DNA of 64,000 nt from UMGS1002 sp050309735 (GTDB lineage: Bacteria > Bacillota > Clostridia > Oscillospirales > CAG-272). Shown here one piece after another: positions 41,348 to 49,363 of this stretch (the stretch's first letter is position 1; every line of letters starts with the position of its first letter). Where the stretch lies: positions 1-64,000 of the forward strand of contig JBNRMS010000017.1 of the NCBI GenBank assembly GCA_050309735.1. Direction: 5' to 3'. The translations under genes were made by a program, and so were the position numbers. The notes below the pieces were generated by a model. It was not told the origin of the DNA, did no database searches, and saw only the letters and a list, made by a program, of their open reading frames with translations.

Positions 41348-43177
41348 ATGAATAAGAAAAACACCGCAAATATCCTTGCCGCACTGCTTGCACTTTTGCT
41401 GCTCACCCTGCCTCTTTCGTCCTGCGCTGGGGATGGGGCAGACGGGCTCTCGGCCTATGAAATTGCTCTGAAGAAGGGAATGACAACGGCTCGATCCGAG
41501 GAGGAGTGGCTGGCAACCCTTCGGGGCGAGGCGGGAAAATCTGCCTATGAGCTTGCCGTGGGCGCCGGATTTGAGGGAACGCTTGAGGAGTGGCTCGCCT
41601 CGCTGCGCGGCGCCGATGGCAAGGACGGCGCCGACGGCAAGGACGGTGCGAGCGGGAAATCGGCATACGAGGTGGCTGTTGCTGCGGGCTATACCCGAAC
41701 CGAGGCAGAGTGGGTGGCAGAGTTGCTCGGCTCGCGTACCGAGCCCGGCACCGGCACCGGTGTAGGCATCTCGACAGTTTACATAAACGCCGAGAAGCAT
41801 CTCATAGTGCGCCTGACAAACAACACGATAATCGATGCGGGATATGTCGGGGCGAACCCCGGCTCGTCGGGCGTCACCGGCGGGCAGACCGACCCTGCAA
41901 TCGGAACTATTGACAGCGAGGGATACACTATTGTCAACCAAACAGTGGCTGTTATTGCTGGAAATCTCAATCTGCGCTCCTCGCCCGATTCGTTGAGCAG
42001 CGCGAATATCCTTAAGGTTTTGAGCGAAGGCGATGAGCTTGTCCGAGTCGGCATAGGAACGGGAGACATCACATGGAGCAAGATAATGTATGAGGGAAAG
42101 GTCTGTTATGCGTCGACAAGATACCTTGAGGTTGTGTCGCGCACGGGAGATATTGATTTGACGGGGATTGAAATTCCTAAGGTCAATCTGATGGATTCGT
42201 ATACGCTCATGGTCGGCGTAAAGACCTGCTTTGTGATCGACCAGTTCACCGTGGGCTTATCGTCGGATATGTATCCCTCTTTCACCTACAGCGGAACCGG
42301 CACAAAGCAAATGACCGCAGGCTCGCTTGCCATAACTCCGACAGTTGCCGAGACGGCCGACCTCGTCTTTAATATACGCAAATATATTAACGGCAACCTG
42401 ACGGTTATCTATTCAAAAAATGTCAAGCTTATCTCAATAAGTCCCCAGAATCTGTCGCTCAGAGGACTTATTATCGGCGACAGCCGGATATCGGACGGAA
42501 CTATTGTAGACACGCTCAAGTCAAGTATGTCCTCCTCGCTGACCCTTATCGGAACACTCAAAACCGGCTCGGGCAATGCCCACGAGGGGAGGGGGGCGTG
42601 GTCAGCTGCCAATTATGCGACCTATTCAAAGACCTCAACCTCAAACAACCCCTTCTACAATCCCGCAAAAAGCAAATTTGATTTTGCCTATTATCTGACA
42701 AGCACATCGCAGCCGGCGCCCGATTTTGTTGTCTTTAATCTCGGCGCCAACGATAATTATAACTCGCTCTCGATAGTTTACTATCGGGATATGGTAGACT
42801 CAATTCTTGATTACAATAATTCGTCGGGCAAATCTGTCAAAATTCTGATAATGACCGAATATCTCGCCCCGCTCGACGGCTATATTCTCTCGGCAGGGAA
42901 CCCCGATATCGCACTGAAGCGCGAGCTGCAATTTGAATATTTCAATATGCAGTTTGCCGCCTTCGGAGGGCGCGAGAGCGAGGGGATTTATCTTGTTCCC
43001 ACCCATATCGCGGTAGACAACACGACCGACCGGATAACCTCGGATGCCATGGTTTCAACCCGGGCTGGCGTCTATGTTAAGGCGATAAGCGATATAATTC
43101 ACCTCTCGGCCTCGGGTTATAAGAAGGAGGCAGATGTGCTTCGCGGATATATTAACTCAATATTTGCGGCAAATTAA
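41348..43177 (+). CDS. Lipoprotein with EEWL repeats, SH3 domain and SGNH hydrolase domain
   Basis: This 609-residue exported protein ends its signal peptide at LSSC. Three repeats of about 27 residues follow (LSAYEIALKKG, KSAYELAVGAG, KSAYEVAVAAG, each ending in EEWL or AEWV). A short collagen-like GADGKDGADGKDGASGK stretch lies before the third repeat. An SH3b domain (about residues 195-265) comes next. From about 370 is an SGNH hydrolase: IGDSR with nucleophile Ser379, LGAND as block III, and DIIH with Asp582 and His585. The catalytic set is complete, so esterase or deacetylase action on wall or dietary glycans is likely. GAAAGG lies about 13 nt upstream. Confidence 0.88.
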   Translation: MNKKNTANILAALLALLLLTLPLSSCAGDGADGLSAYEIALKKGMTTARSEEEWLATLRGEAGKSAYELAVGAGFEGTLEEWLASLRGADGKDGADGKDGASGKSAYEVAVAAGYTRTEAEWVAELLGSRTEPGTGTGVGISTVYINAEKHLIVRLTNNTIIDAGYVGANPGSSGVTGGQTDPAIGTIDSEGYTIVNQTVAVIAGNLNLRSSPDSLSSANILKVLSEGDELVRVGIGTGDITWSKIMYEGKVCYASTRYLEVVSRTGDIDLTGIEIPKVNLMDSYTLMVGVKTCFVIDQFTVGLSSDMYPSFTYSGTGTKQMTAGSLAITPTVAETADLVFNIRKYINGNLTVIYSKNVKLISISPQNLSLRGLIIGDSRISDGTIVDTLKSSMSSSLTLIGTLKTGSGNAHEGRGAWSAANYATYSKTSTSNNPFYNPAKSKFDFAYYLTSTSQPAPDFVVFNLGANDNYNSLSIVYYRDMVDSILDYNNSSGKSVKILIMTEYLAPLDGYILSAGNPDIALKRELQFEYFNMQFAAFGGRESEGIYLVPTHIAVDNTTDRITSDAMVSTRAGVYVKAISDIIHLSASGYKKEADVLRGYINSIFAAN

Positions 43178-43209
43178 CAGTGCGTTCACAGGCAGGGCAA
43201 AGACCGGCA

Positions 43210-43238
43210 TTGACAAAAGACGCTTTTCGGGGTAAAAT
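43210..43238 (+). promoter_or_regulatory. Promoter of the LRR lipoprotein gene
   Basis: TTGACA (43210-43215), 17-bp spacer, TAAAAT (43233-43238), 41 nt before the ATG at 43279. Confidence 0.8.
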
Positions 43239-43278
43239 AAGCTCAAGCACACTCTTTTATGTTAAGGAAATTATTAAA

Positions 43279-44385
43279 ATGAAAAAAATCGCTCTATTTA
43301 TAATTGCGGCTCTTCTCCTGGTGGCCACCCTCGCCTCGTGCGGCACCGACCGAGGTGAGGGCAAAGACGAAACCGACATATATGATTTGATTGACAGCAT
43401 ATCTCGCGCACTTGAGGACGGTTCTTATAACACCTCGCCCGGCATAATCACTCCCGAGCTTGAGTTTCGGGCATATGATTCCTATGCCGAGGTTATCGGC
43501 TGCAAAAACGCGATAGGAGAAGTCGAGATTCCGGGCGAATATGAGGGAAAACCCGTGACCAAAATCGCCGCCGAGGCCTTCGCCGATTCGCGCAGCATAA
43601 CAATGATAAGACTGCCCGAGGGGCTTCTTGAAATTGGCGACAAAGCTTTCTTCGGCTGCGTGTCGATTGCCGAAATAATAATACCCGACACTGTTAAAAA
43701 AATCGGAGACTATGCCTTCTTCGGTTGCTTTGCTCTCGGTTCGGTCGAGCTTGGCGCCGGCGTTGAAACTATCGGCACCGAAGCTCTCGGATACTGCTTG
43801 TCGCTCTCGCAAATAAAGGTGGACGTGTCAAATGCCGCTTATTCGGATATCGACGGCGTGCTTATGAGCGCCGACAAAACAGTGCTTGTTTCTTACCCGG
43901 CCGGGAAGCCCGGCGGAGAATACACCATACCCGACGGCGTTTTAACCGTCAATAATTTCGCCTTTGCCTATGCGCAGAATCTTGTGCATATAACAGTTGG
44001 CGACACGGTTAACTCGCTTGGCGACAACACCTTCCGCCAGTGCGCGGCGCTCGAGAGCGCAACCCTTGGGAGCGGACTTACCCATATCGGAGCCAACACC
44101 TTTGTGAGCTGCACATCACTTACAAAACTCACCATATCCGAGGGCGCTGTGACAATAGGATATCTTGACGGCGAGGCCGAGCGCGGCGGCAGTTTCTCGG
44201 GCTGCGTGGCTCTTGCCGAGATAAATCTGCCCTCAACCATCACTGCAATCTATGCTCAAAGCTTTAGCGATTGCAAAGCTCTTAAAACAATAAATTTCGC
44301 CGGCAGCTCTTCTGATTGGAATGCGATAACCCGCGGCGCCGGAAACGACGCTCTGAGTTCGGCTTCGGTTAATTACGGAAAGTAA
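43279..44385 (+). CDS. BspA-type leucine-rich-repeat lipoprotein
   Basis: This 368-residue surface protein starts MKKIALFIIAALLLVATLASC. From about residue 85 it carries LRR_5 (BspA/TpLRR-like) repeats of about 23 residues: TKIAAEAFADSRSITMIRLP, LLEIGDKAFFGCVSIAEIII, KKIGDYAFFGCFALGSVEL, then further units to the C-terminus. Such proteins mediate adhesion or protein contact. The ATG at 43279 is chosen because it starts the signal peptide, has AAGGAA upstream and follows a consensus promoter. An in-frame ATG at 43180 lies before that promoter. A strong hairpin follows. Confidence 0.9.
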   Translation: MKKIALFIIAALLLVATLASCGTDRGEGKDETDIYDLIDSISRALEDGSYNTSPGIITPELEFRAYDSYAEVIGCKNAIGEVEIPGEYEGKPVTKIAAEAFADSRSITMIRLPEGLLEIGDKAFFGCVSIAEIIIPDTVKKIGDYAFFGCFALGSVELGAGVETIGTEALGYCLSLSQIKVDVSNAAYSDIDGVLMSADKTVLVSYPAGKPGGEYTIPDGVLTVNNFAFAYAQNLVHITVGDTVNSLGDNTFRQCAALESATLGSGLTHIGANTFVSCTSLTKLTISEGAVTIGYLDGEAERGGSFSGCVALAEINLPSTITAIYAQSFSDCKALKTINFAGSSSDWNAITRGAGNDALSSASVNYGK

Positions 44386-44403
44386 GCCCGAGGGAGATGC
44401 TGA

Positions 44404-44442
44404 GGGCCGGGGGGAACTTTAAGGAAAAGTTCCCCCCGGCCC
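44404..44442 (+). terminator. Terminator of the LRR lipoprotein gene
   Basis: GGGCCGGGGGGAACTTT (44404-44420) pairs perfectly over 17 bp with its complement (44426-44442). The GGGGAACTTT core recurs in repeat family B and near 16892, so terminators and repeats appear related. The rest of 44443-44640 shows no gene. Confidence 0.75.
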
Positions 44443-44640
44443 CTCGCTTTGTCGCTTTGTTTTTGTCTGTCTCTGTCCGGATTTGAGGCATGATGCAAAG
44501 CGACGGGCTTTTGGGAGTGCCTTAGATAAAAAACCGAGAACAAAACTGAGAATAAAACTGTTTGCCATCAATGAATGAAATACGCTTAAAGGATGAGAAA
44601 ATAGCATATGACAGCAAAACAAGAACAAGTCCTATAATCC

Positions 44641-44669
44641 TTGACATTGCATATCAATATTGTTATAAT
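44641..44669 (+). promoter_or_regulatory. Promoter of the cytidylate-kinase-like gene
   Basis: TTGACA (44641-44646), 17-bp spacer, TATAAT (44664-44669), 45 nt before the ATG. Confidence 0.9.
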
Positions 44670-44713
44670 ATATATCTATCATCAAAAAATCTGACACAAA
44701 AGGGAGGCCGTAT

Positions 44714-45463
44714 ATGCACATAACGATCACCGGAAAAACCGGCAGCGGAAAGACCACCATCAGCAAACTCATCCGCGACGAAATGGGCTATGAGCGCTAT
44801 AGCACGGGCGAATATTTGCGTGAGATCGCTCAAAAGATGGGTGTCGATATGGTACAAATGAACCAGATAACAAAAGACGACCTCTCATATGACCGGCTTA
44901 TAGACAGTGCCGTAGAGCGCATTTCAAAGGAGCGCGCCGGTGACAATATAATCTTCGATTCGCGCATGGCATGGCATTTCGCGGGTGACAGCTTCCGCAT
45001 ATTTATCACGATTGACCCCGATATCGCTGGGCGACGGGTTTTTGATGACCCGCGCGCTGAAGAGCCCTACAAAAGCCCCGAGGAAGCGACGCTCCAGCTA
45101 AAGCGTCGGAGCGAGGCCGAAAATATGCGCTTCCGCACGATATACGGTGTTGATAACTTCGATTACGCGAACTTTGATCTTATTATTGACTCAACCTATG
45201 CCGAGCTCCCGGACTATATCCCTATAATAAAAGATTCGCTCGCCGCCTATACGGCAGACCGCGAAAACTACCGGCGCCGCATATATATTTCTCCCAAGGC
45301 GCTCTACCCTGTTGAGCACTGCTGCACCGGCGGGGGCCGAGAAATCATAATAGTCCCCTATCGTGACAAGCACTATATTGTCTCTGGCCATGCTCGCGTT
45401 ACAGAGGCGCTCCGAGCCGGCGAAAAATATGTCGTCGCCGATATTCCCGGGGAGAACATTTGA
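44714..45463 (+). CDS. Cytidylate kinase-like protein fused to a ParB-like domain
   Basis: This 249-residue protein begins with P-loop ITGKTGSGKTTISKL (Lys13) and continues as an archaeal-type CMP kinase fold: YSTGEYLREIAQKMG, IIFDSRMAWHF and the lid DDPRAEEPYKSPEEA. Residues about 190-247 differ. ISPKALYPVEHCC, then EIIIVPYRDKHYIVSGHARVTEAL, then YVVADI resembles the ParB/sulfiredoxin-like fold, with GHAR in place of the usual GHHR or GERR. Such a fusion is not familiar to me. It might bind a nucleotide product or an effector. GGGAGG precedes the ATG. It is monocistronic. Confidence 0.78.
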   Translation: MHITITGKTGSGKTTISKLIRDEMGYERYSTGEYLREIAQKMGVDMVQMNQITKDDLSYDRLIDSAVERISKERAGDNIIFDSRMAWHFAGDSFRIFITIDPDIAGRRVFDDPRAEEPYKSPEEATLQLKRRSEAENMRFRTIYGVDNFDYANFDLIIDSTYAELPDYIPIIKDSLAAYTADRENYRRRIYISPKALYPVEHCCTGGGREIIIVPYRDKHYIVSGHARVTEALRAGEKYVVADIPGENI

Positions 45464-45599
45464 AATAAAACAGTTTTTTCAAACAAAGCGCGATTGCCTG
45501 CAAGGCATGATTATTAAGTGAATAAAGAATTGCGGACATGGGTTCGCGCTTTCTTTGGGCAAAAAACACTTTGACGCGCTGAATTGTTACAACGCTATC

Positions 45600-45628
45600 T
45601 TGACAACCGTTTAAATTTGTAGTAAACT
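45600..45628 (+). promoter_or_regulatory. Promoter of the amino acid ABC importer operon
   Basis: TTGACA (45600-45605), 17-bp spacer, TAAACT (45623-45628). No T-box or other riboswitch was recognised in the leader. Confidence 0.75.
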
Positions 45629-45696
45629 ATATTCAACTGTGCCGGGCTGCTGTCTGGGTGCAAATACATTTTTATTTAGAAGGTATGGTTATAGTT

Positions 45697-46503
45697 ATGA
45701 AACGTATTTTTTCTTTTGTTTTTGCTTGCATTTTCCTCGCGGGCATTCTCGTCTCTTGCGCAGGTTCGGACTCTGACTACGGCGAGATAAAGAAGGCCGG
45801 AAAGCTGGTGATAGGCATCACCATTTATAAGCCCATGAATTATTATGAGAGCGACGGCAAAACTCTGACCGGTTTTGACACCGAATTCGCAAAGGCCGTT
45901 TGCGAGAAGCTTGAGATAGAGCCGGTTTTCCAGGTTATCGACTGGGATATGAAGGAGACCGAGCTTAAGGCGAGAAATATAGACGCTATCTGGAACGGTC
46001 TTACCGTTACCGAGGAGCGCCGCGAAAATATGGACTTCACCAATACATATCTCTTCAACCGCCAGTGCGTCGTTATAAACAAGAAGGACGCCGATAAATT
46101 CGCCACATCGGCGGGTCTTGTTGGTGCGCTTGTGACTGCTGAGGGCGGTTCGGCCGGCGAGAGTGCGATTGAGGCAGACGAGAATCTCTCAAAGGCAAAT
46201 TACACCGCTTCCTCCTCGCAGTCTGAAGCCCTTGTTGCTCTGAACGCCGGCAACTTTGACGCCGTTGTGCTCGACTATACGCTTGCCAGAGCCAGTGTCG
46301 GCAAGGGAGATTATACCGATCTTATGATAGTTGAGGAAATTGAGCTTGAGGACGAGGAGTACGCAATTGGCTTCCGCGTCGGCTCGGATATGACAGAGAA
46401 GGTCAACGCCATTATCGACGAGCTTATAGCCGACGGAACTCTTGCCGCCATTGCCGCCAAATACGATATGACAGAGCTTTACGAGGCGGCTGTTTCAAAA
46501 TAA
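45697..46503 (+). CDS. Amino acid ABC transporter substrate-binding lipoprotein
   Basis: This 268-residue lipoprotein (signal ending LVSC) belongs to the solute-binding family 3. KAGKLVIGITIYKPMNYYE opens the domain, followed by LTGFDTEFAKAVCEKL, DAIWNGLTVTEERRENMDFTN and the hinge LNAGNFDAVVLD. Polar amino acids such as cystine, glutamine or arginine are typical ligands. An acidic cluster (VEEIELEDEEYAIGF) is notable. ATG 45697 is preferred as signal-peptide start; ATG 45685 is closer to AGAAGG. It is first of three genes encoding a complete importer. Confidence 0.93.
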   Translation: MKRIFSFVFACIFLAGILVSCAGSDSDYGEIKKAGKLVIGITIYKPMNYYESDGKTLTGFDTEFAKAVCEKLEIEPVFQVIDWDMKETELKARNIDAIWNGLTVTEERRENMDFTNTYLFNRQCVVINKKDADKFATSAGLVGALVTAEGGSAGESAIEADENLSKANYTASSSQSEALVALNAGNFDAVVLDYTLARASVGKGDYTDLMIVEEIELEDEEYAIGFRVGSDMTEKVNAIIDELIADGTLAAIAAKYDMTELYEAAVSK

Positions 46504-46565
46504 GGCGCAGGGTGCGCTCTTGCATAATCTAAAAAGAAAAATAAACGCAAAGTTGATGTTATAAA

Positions 46566-47246
46566 ATGAGTTTTTGGGAAATTACCCTTTTTCTGCTTGA
46601 GGGATTCGGCACCACGCTGCTGCTCTTCGCGCTGACGCTGGTTATGTCGCTCCCCCTCGGCCTTGTTTTCACCTTCGGTGCGATGTGTCGCTTCAAGCCA
46701 CTGCGCTGGCTGACGCGGGGGTTTGTCTACATAATCCGCGGAACTCCGCTTCTTCTTCAGCTTATGATAGTGGTTTATCTTCCCGGCCTTGCCCTCGGTC
46801 ACCCGCTTACGCGCTGGCCGATTTTTGGCGGGAATGTGGCCCTGGCATATTTCACAGGGGTGCTTTTCGGTTTCGTTATAAATTACGCCTGCTACTTCTC
46901 AGAGATATACCGCGGCGGCATCGAAAATATTCCGCGCGGACAGTTTGAGGCGGGGCAGGTTCTGGGGATGACCAAATCTCAAATTTTCTTCCGCGTGGTT
47001 CTCCTGCAGGTGATAAAAAACATTCTCACCCCCATCTCGAATGAGACAATCACCCTTGTCAAAGACACTGCGCTCGCGCGCACACTGTCGGTTGTCGAGA
47101 TTCTCTTTTGCGCCGAACAGGTGCTTGTCGCCGAATTTATCATCTGGCCGCTTTTCTATACAGGTCTCTTCTATCTCGCCTTCAACACTCTGCTGACCAT
47201 TTTTTTCAACTATTTTGAGAAGAAGCTCAGCGTTTTCCGTGCATAA
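46566..47246 (+). CDS. Amino acid ABC transporter permease
   Basis: This 226-residue HisMQ-type permease has about five membrane segments. The conserved YIIRGTPLLLQLMIVVY lies near residues 58-74. The cytoplasmic EAA-like loop reads GGIENIPRGQFEAGQVLGMTK. It pairs with the downstream ATPase and the upstream binding protein, giving a homodimeric permease importer. Confidence 0.95.
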   Translation: MSFWEITLFLLEGFGTTLLLFALTLVMSLPLGLVFTFGAMCRFKPLRWLTRGFVYIIRGTPLLLQLMIVVYLPGLALGHPLTRWPIFGGNVALAYFTGVLFGFVINYACYFSEIYRGGIENIPRGQFEAGQVLGMTKSQIFFRVVLLQVIKNILTPISNETITLVKDTALARTLSVVEILFCAEQVLVAEFIIWPLFYTGLFYLAFNTLLTIFFNYFEKKLSVFRA

Positions 47247-47266
47247 GGCCAAGGGAGGTGAGAGTA

Positions 47267-48082
47267 ATGCCGATACTTGAAGTTAAAAACCTGCAAAAAC
47301 ATTTCGACGACACCGATGTGCTGAAAAATATCAGCTTCACGCTTGAGCGGGGTGAGGTTCTTGCCATCATCGGCTCGTCGGGGAGCGGGAAGACAACCCT
47401 GCTCCGCTGCCTGAATTTCCTTGTCCGGCCCGATAGGGGGCAGATTTATGTCAACGACAAACTGCTGCTCGACGCCGACGACAAAAACACGCAGAACGAG
47501 GACGAGATACGCCGCAACCGGCTGCATTTCGGACTGGTCTTTCAGGCTTTCAACCTTTTCCCGCAGTACACCGTAAAACAAAATATAACCCTTGCACCCA
47601 CACTTGCCCTTAGAGACGAGATAAGGGCGATAAGAGCCGAGGAGGGTGCGTCTTTTGCGAGGGCTCACCGCGCAGAGCGGTACAGAGAGATAGACGCCAA
47701 GGCAGATGCCCTGCTTGAGCGCGTCGGCCTGACCTCTAAGCAAAATGCCTATCCCTGCCAGCTCTCGGGCGGACAGCAGCAGCGCGTGGCAATCGCCCGC
47801 GCGCTCGCCATGACCCCCGACATACTCTGCTTCGACGAGCCGACCTCGGCTCTTGACCCAGAGTTAACCGGAGAGGTTCTCTCGGTTATCCGCGGCCTTA
47901 AGTCGACAGACAGTACAATGATTGTCGTAACCCACGAAATGGAGTTCGCTAAAAATGTCGCTGATAAAGTAATATTTATGTCAGACGGGGTAATTGCCGA
48001 GGAGGGCCCTCCCGCCGAGCTTTTCAACAACCCCAAAACCCCCGCGCTGCAGGGCTTTCTCAAGCGTGCGGGCGATGCTTGA
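47267..48082 (+). CDS. Amino acid ABC transporter ATP-binding protein
   Basis: This 271-residue GlnQ/HisP-type ATPase has Walker A GSSGSGKTTLLRCLNF, signature LSGGQQQRVAIARAL, Walker B ILCFDEPTSALD and VTHEMEFAKNVADKV. An insertion of about 35 residues after the Q-loop (LALRDEIRAIRAEEGASFAR) makes it longer than the usual 240-250. ATG 47267 follows AAGGGAGG by 8 nt. An in-frame GTG at 47258 lies within that ribosome binding site. Third gene of the importer operon. Confidence 0.95.
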   Translation: MPILEVKNLQKHFDDTDVLKNISFTLERGEVLAIIGSSGSGKTTLLRCLNFLVRPDRGQIYVNDKLLLDADDKNTQNEDEIRRNRLHFGLVFQAFNLFPQYTVKQNITLAPTLALRDEIRAIRAEEGASFARAHRAERYREIDAKADALLERVGLTSKQNAYPCQLSGGQQQRVAIARALAMTPDILCFDEPTSALDPELTGEVLSVIRGLKSTDSTMIVVTHEMEFAKNVADKVIFMSDGVIAEEGPPAELFNNPKTPALQGFLKRAGDA

Positions 48083-48164
48083 TAGTGAGCGGGCTGTTTT
48101 TCGCTATTTATCATTTTTCATGTCTGAATCAATATAGTATAAACCAAAAAACAGGAGAGTTCCC

Positions 48165-49007
48165 ATGTCAGAATCAATCCGCATGGTAGTCAAAATAGGC
48201 TCGATGGCCCTCATTCGCAAAGAGGAAAACGACATCGACTATAATATAATATCCCGCCTTGGCCGCGAGCTCGCTCCGGGCGATATACTTGTCTCCTCGG
48301 GAGCCACCGAAATCGGGCGCCTTGACTATATAAAGCGCACAGGCACCTCGCTTGTCGGCGACCCCGACGAGGATAAAACCGACTATGCCGCCCAAGGGCA
48401 GGTCATTCTGATGTCGCATTATCGCCAGTTTATAAAGCCTGAATATTCGGTGCGCCAGGTTTTAGTCGAGCACACACATTTCAACCGTCCGGAGAAGCGC
48501 GCCCATATAGCCTCGCTCCTTCGGCGCGCCGCCGGGCAGGGCGCGATACCTATTATAAATTATAACGACCCGGTGTCGGACGAGGAAAACCGCAAAATGG
48601 AGCTGTCGGCGCTGCGCCATGAGGCCGAGGGGATTGTTGAGTGTGTCGATAACGACGAAACCGCGGCTGCCGTGGCAGACCTTGTCGGAGCAAAACTCCT
48701 TGTTATTCTGACCTCCACCGAGGGAATATATAAAGACCCCGCAGACCCGTCGACACTGGTGCGTGAGGTTACCGGAAAAACCCCGGATGAGCTTGAGCAA
48801 AACATCCGCCTCTTGCAAGAGAGCTGTGTCGGCGCAAGCCGAGCGGGGGCGCACGGTGCAAGGGCAAAGCTTGAATACATGATTATGCCGGCGCGACGGG
48901 GCACCCGAATTATAATAGCCCATTCGCGACACCCTCTCTCGGGCCTGATAAAGGGCAGCATACCCTGCACAAGGATAGGTCTGGCAGACAACAGTTACAA
49001 CGATTGA
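48165..49007 (+). CDS. Glutamate 5-kinase-like amino acid kinase
   Basis: This 280-residue protein has the amino-acid-kinase fold of ProB, without a PUA domain. VVKIGSMALI is the phosphate loop (ProB has KIGSSSL), DILVSSGATEIGR follows, and INYNDPVSDEENRK replaces the ProB NENDxV segment. VDNDETAAAVADLVGAKLLVILTSTEGIY is the nucleotide-binding stretch. The altered active-site loops and the absence of proA nearby make proline synthesis uncertain. Homologs I recall from Oscillospirales are often labelled uridylate kinase, which I think is unreliable. AGGAGAG precedes the ATG. Confidence 0.75.
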   Translation: MSESIRMVVKIGSMALIRKEENDIDYNIISRLGRELAPGDILVSSGATEIGRLDYIKRTGTSLVGDPDEDKTDYAAQGQVILMSHYRQFIKPEYSVRQVLVEHTHFNRPEKRAHIASLLRRAAGQGAIPIINYNDPVSDEENRKMELSALRHEAEGIVECVDNDETAAAVADLVGAKLLVILTSTEGIYKDPADPSTLVREVTGKTPDELEQNIRLLQESCVGASRAGAHGARAKLEYMIMPARRGTRIIIAHSRHPLSGLIKGSIPCTRIGLADNSYND

Positions 49008-49067
49008 TTAAATTATTTAAACTATATAAAAGACATGGCGAAATTTGCCACCTACCCGGACAAACAA

Positions 49068-49102
49068 GCCGTTCAGTGCGATAGGGCATTGAACGGCTTT
49101 TA
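49068..49102 (+). terminator. Terminator of the ProB-like kinase gene
   Basis: AGCCGTTCAGTGC (49068-49080) pairs with GCATTGAACGGCT (49087-49099), with one G-U pair and a 6-nt loop, followed by T residues. Confidence 0.85.
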
Positions 49103-49204
49103 CTTATCAGGGTAAAAACAGGATGGCTTTATGCTATTAATATTTCAATTATATTGTCAGCAATGCATAAATCAAAAAATACAATTTGACTTTTTATGTG
49201 AAAT

Positions 49205-49305
49205 ATTATATAATATGCACATTGGCAGCTTTCGAAGAAAGCTGCGATGTCGTAACGGCGAGCTAGGGCATGGGAGAAATTCACTTGCGACTATGATATA
49301 CATTA
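49205..49305 (-). repeat. Structured repeat family A, single inverted unit
   Basis: This is one unit in reverse orientation. Hairpin GCAGCTTTC-GAA-GAAAGCTGC (49225-49245) matches the first unit at 28111, and TTCACTTGCGACTATGATAT lies at its far end. The pair GTCGTAAC/GTTACGAC-type arm is partly degraded. It lies upstream of the citrate synthase gene in a 356-bp gap with no other gene. Confidence 0.8.
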
Positions 49306-49363
49306 TTATTTTTTTCAGACTCGCGTTTTGCGTGATAAGATTACAGTTTACGGAGGTAAAAGT

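Noticed and set aside
45464..45697. Possible T-box or other riboswitch before the amino acid ABC importer
   Set aside because: No T-box core, specifier loop or terminator hairpin could be found in the leader. Only a sigma-A promoter is visible.
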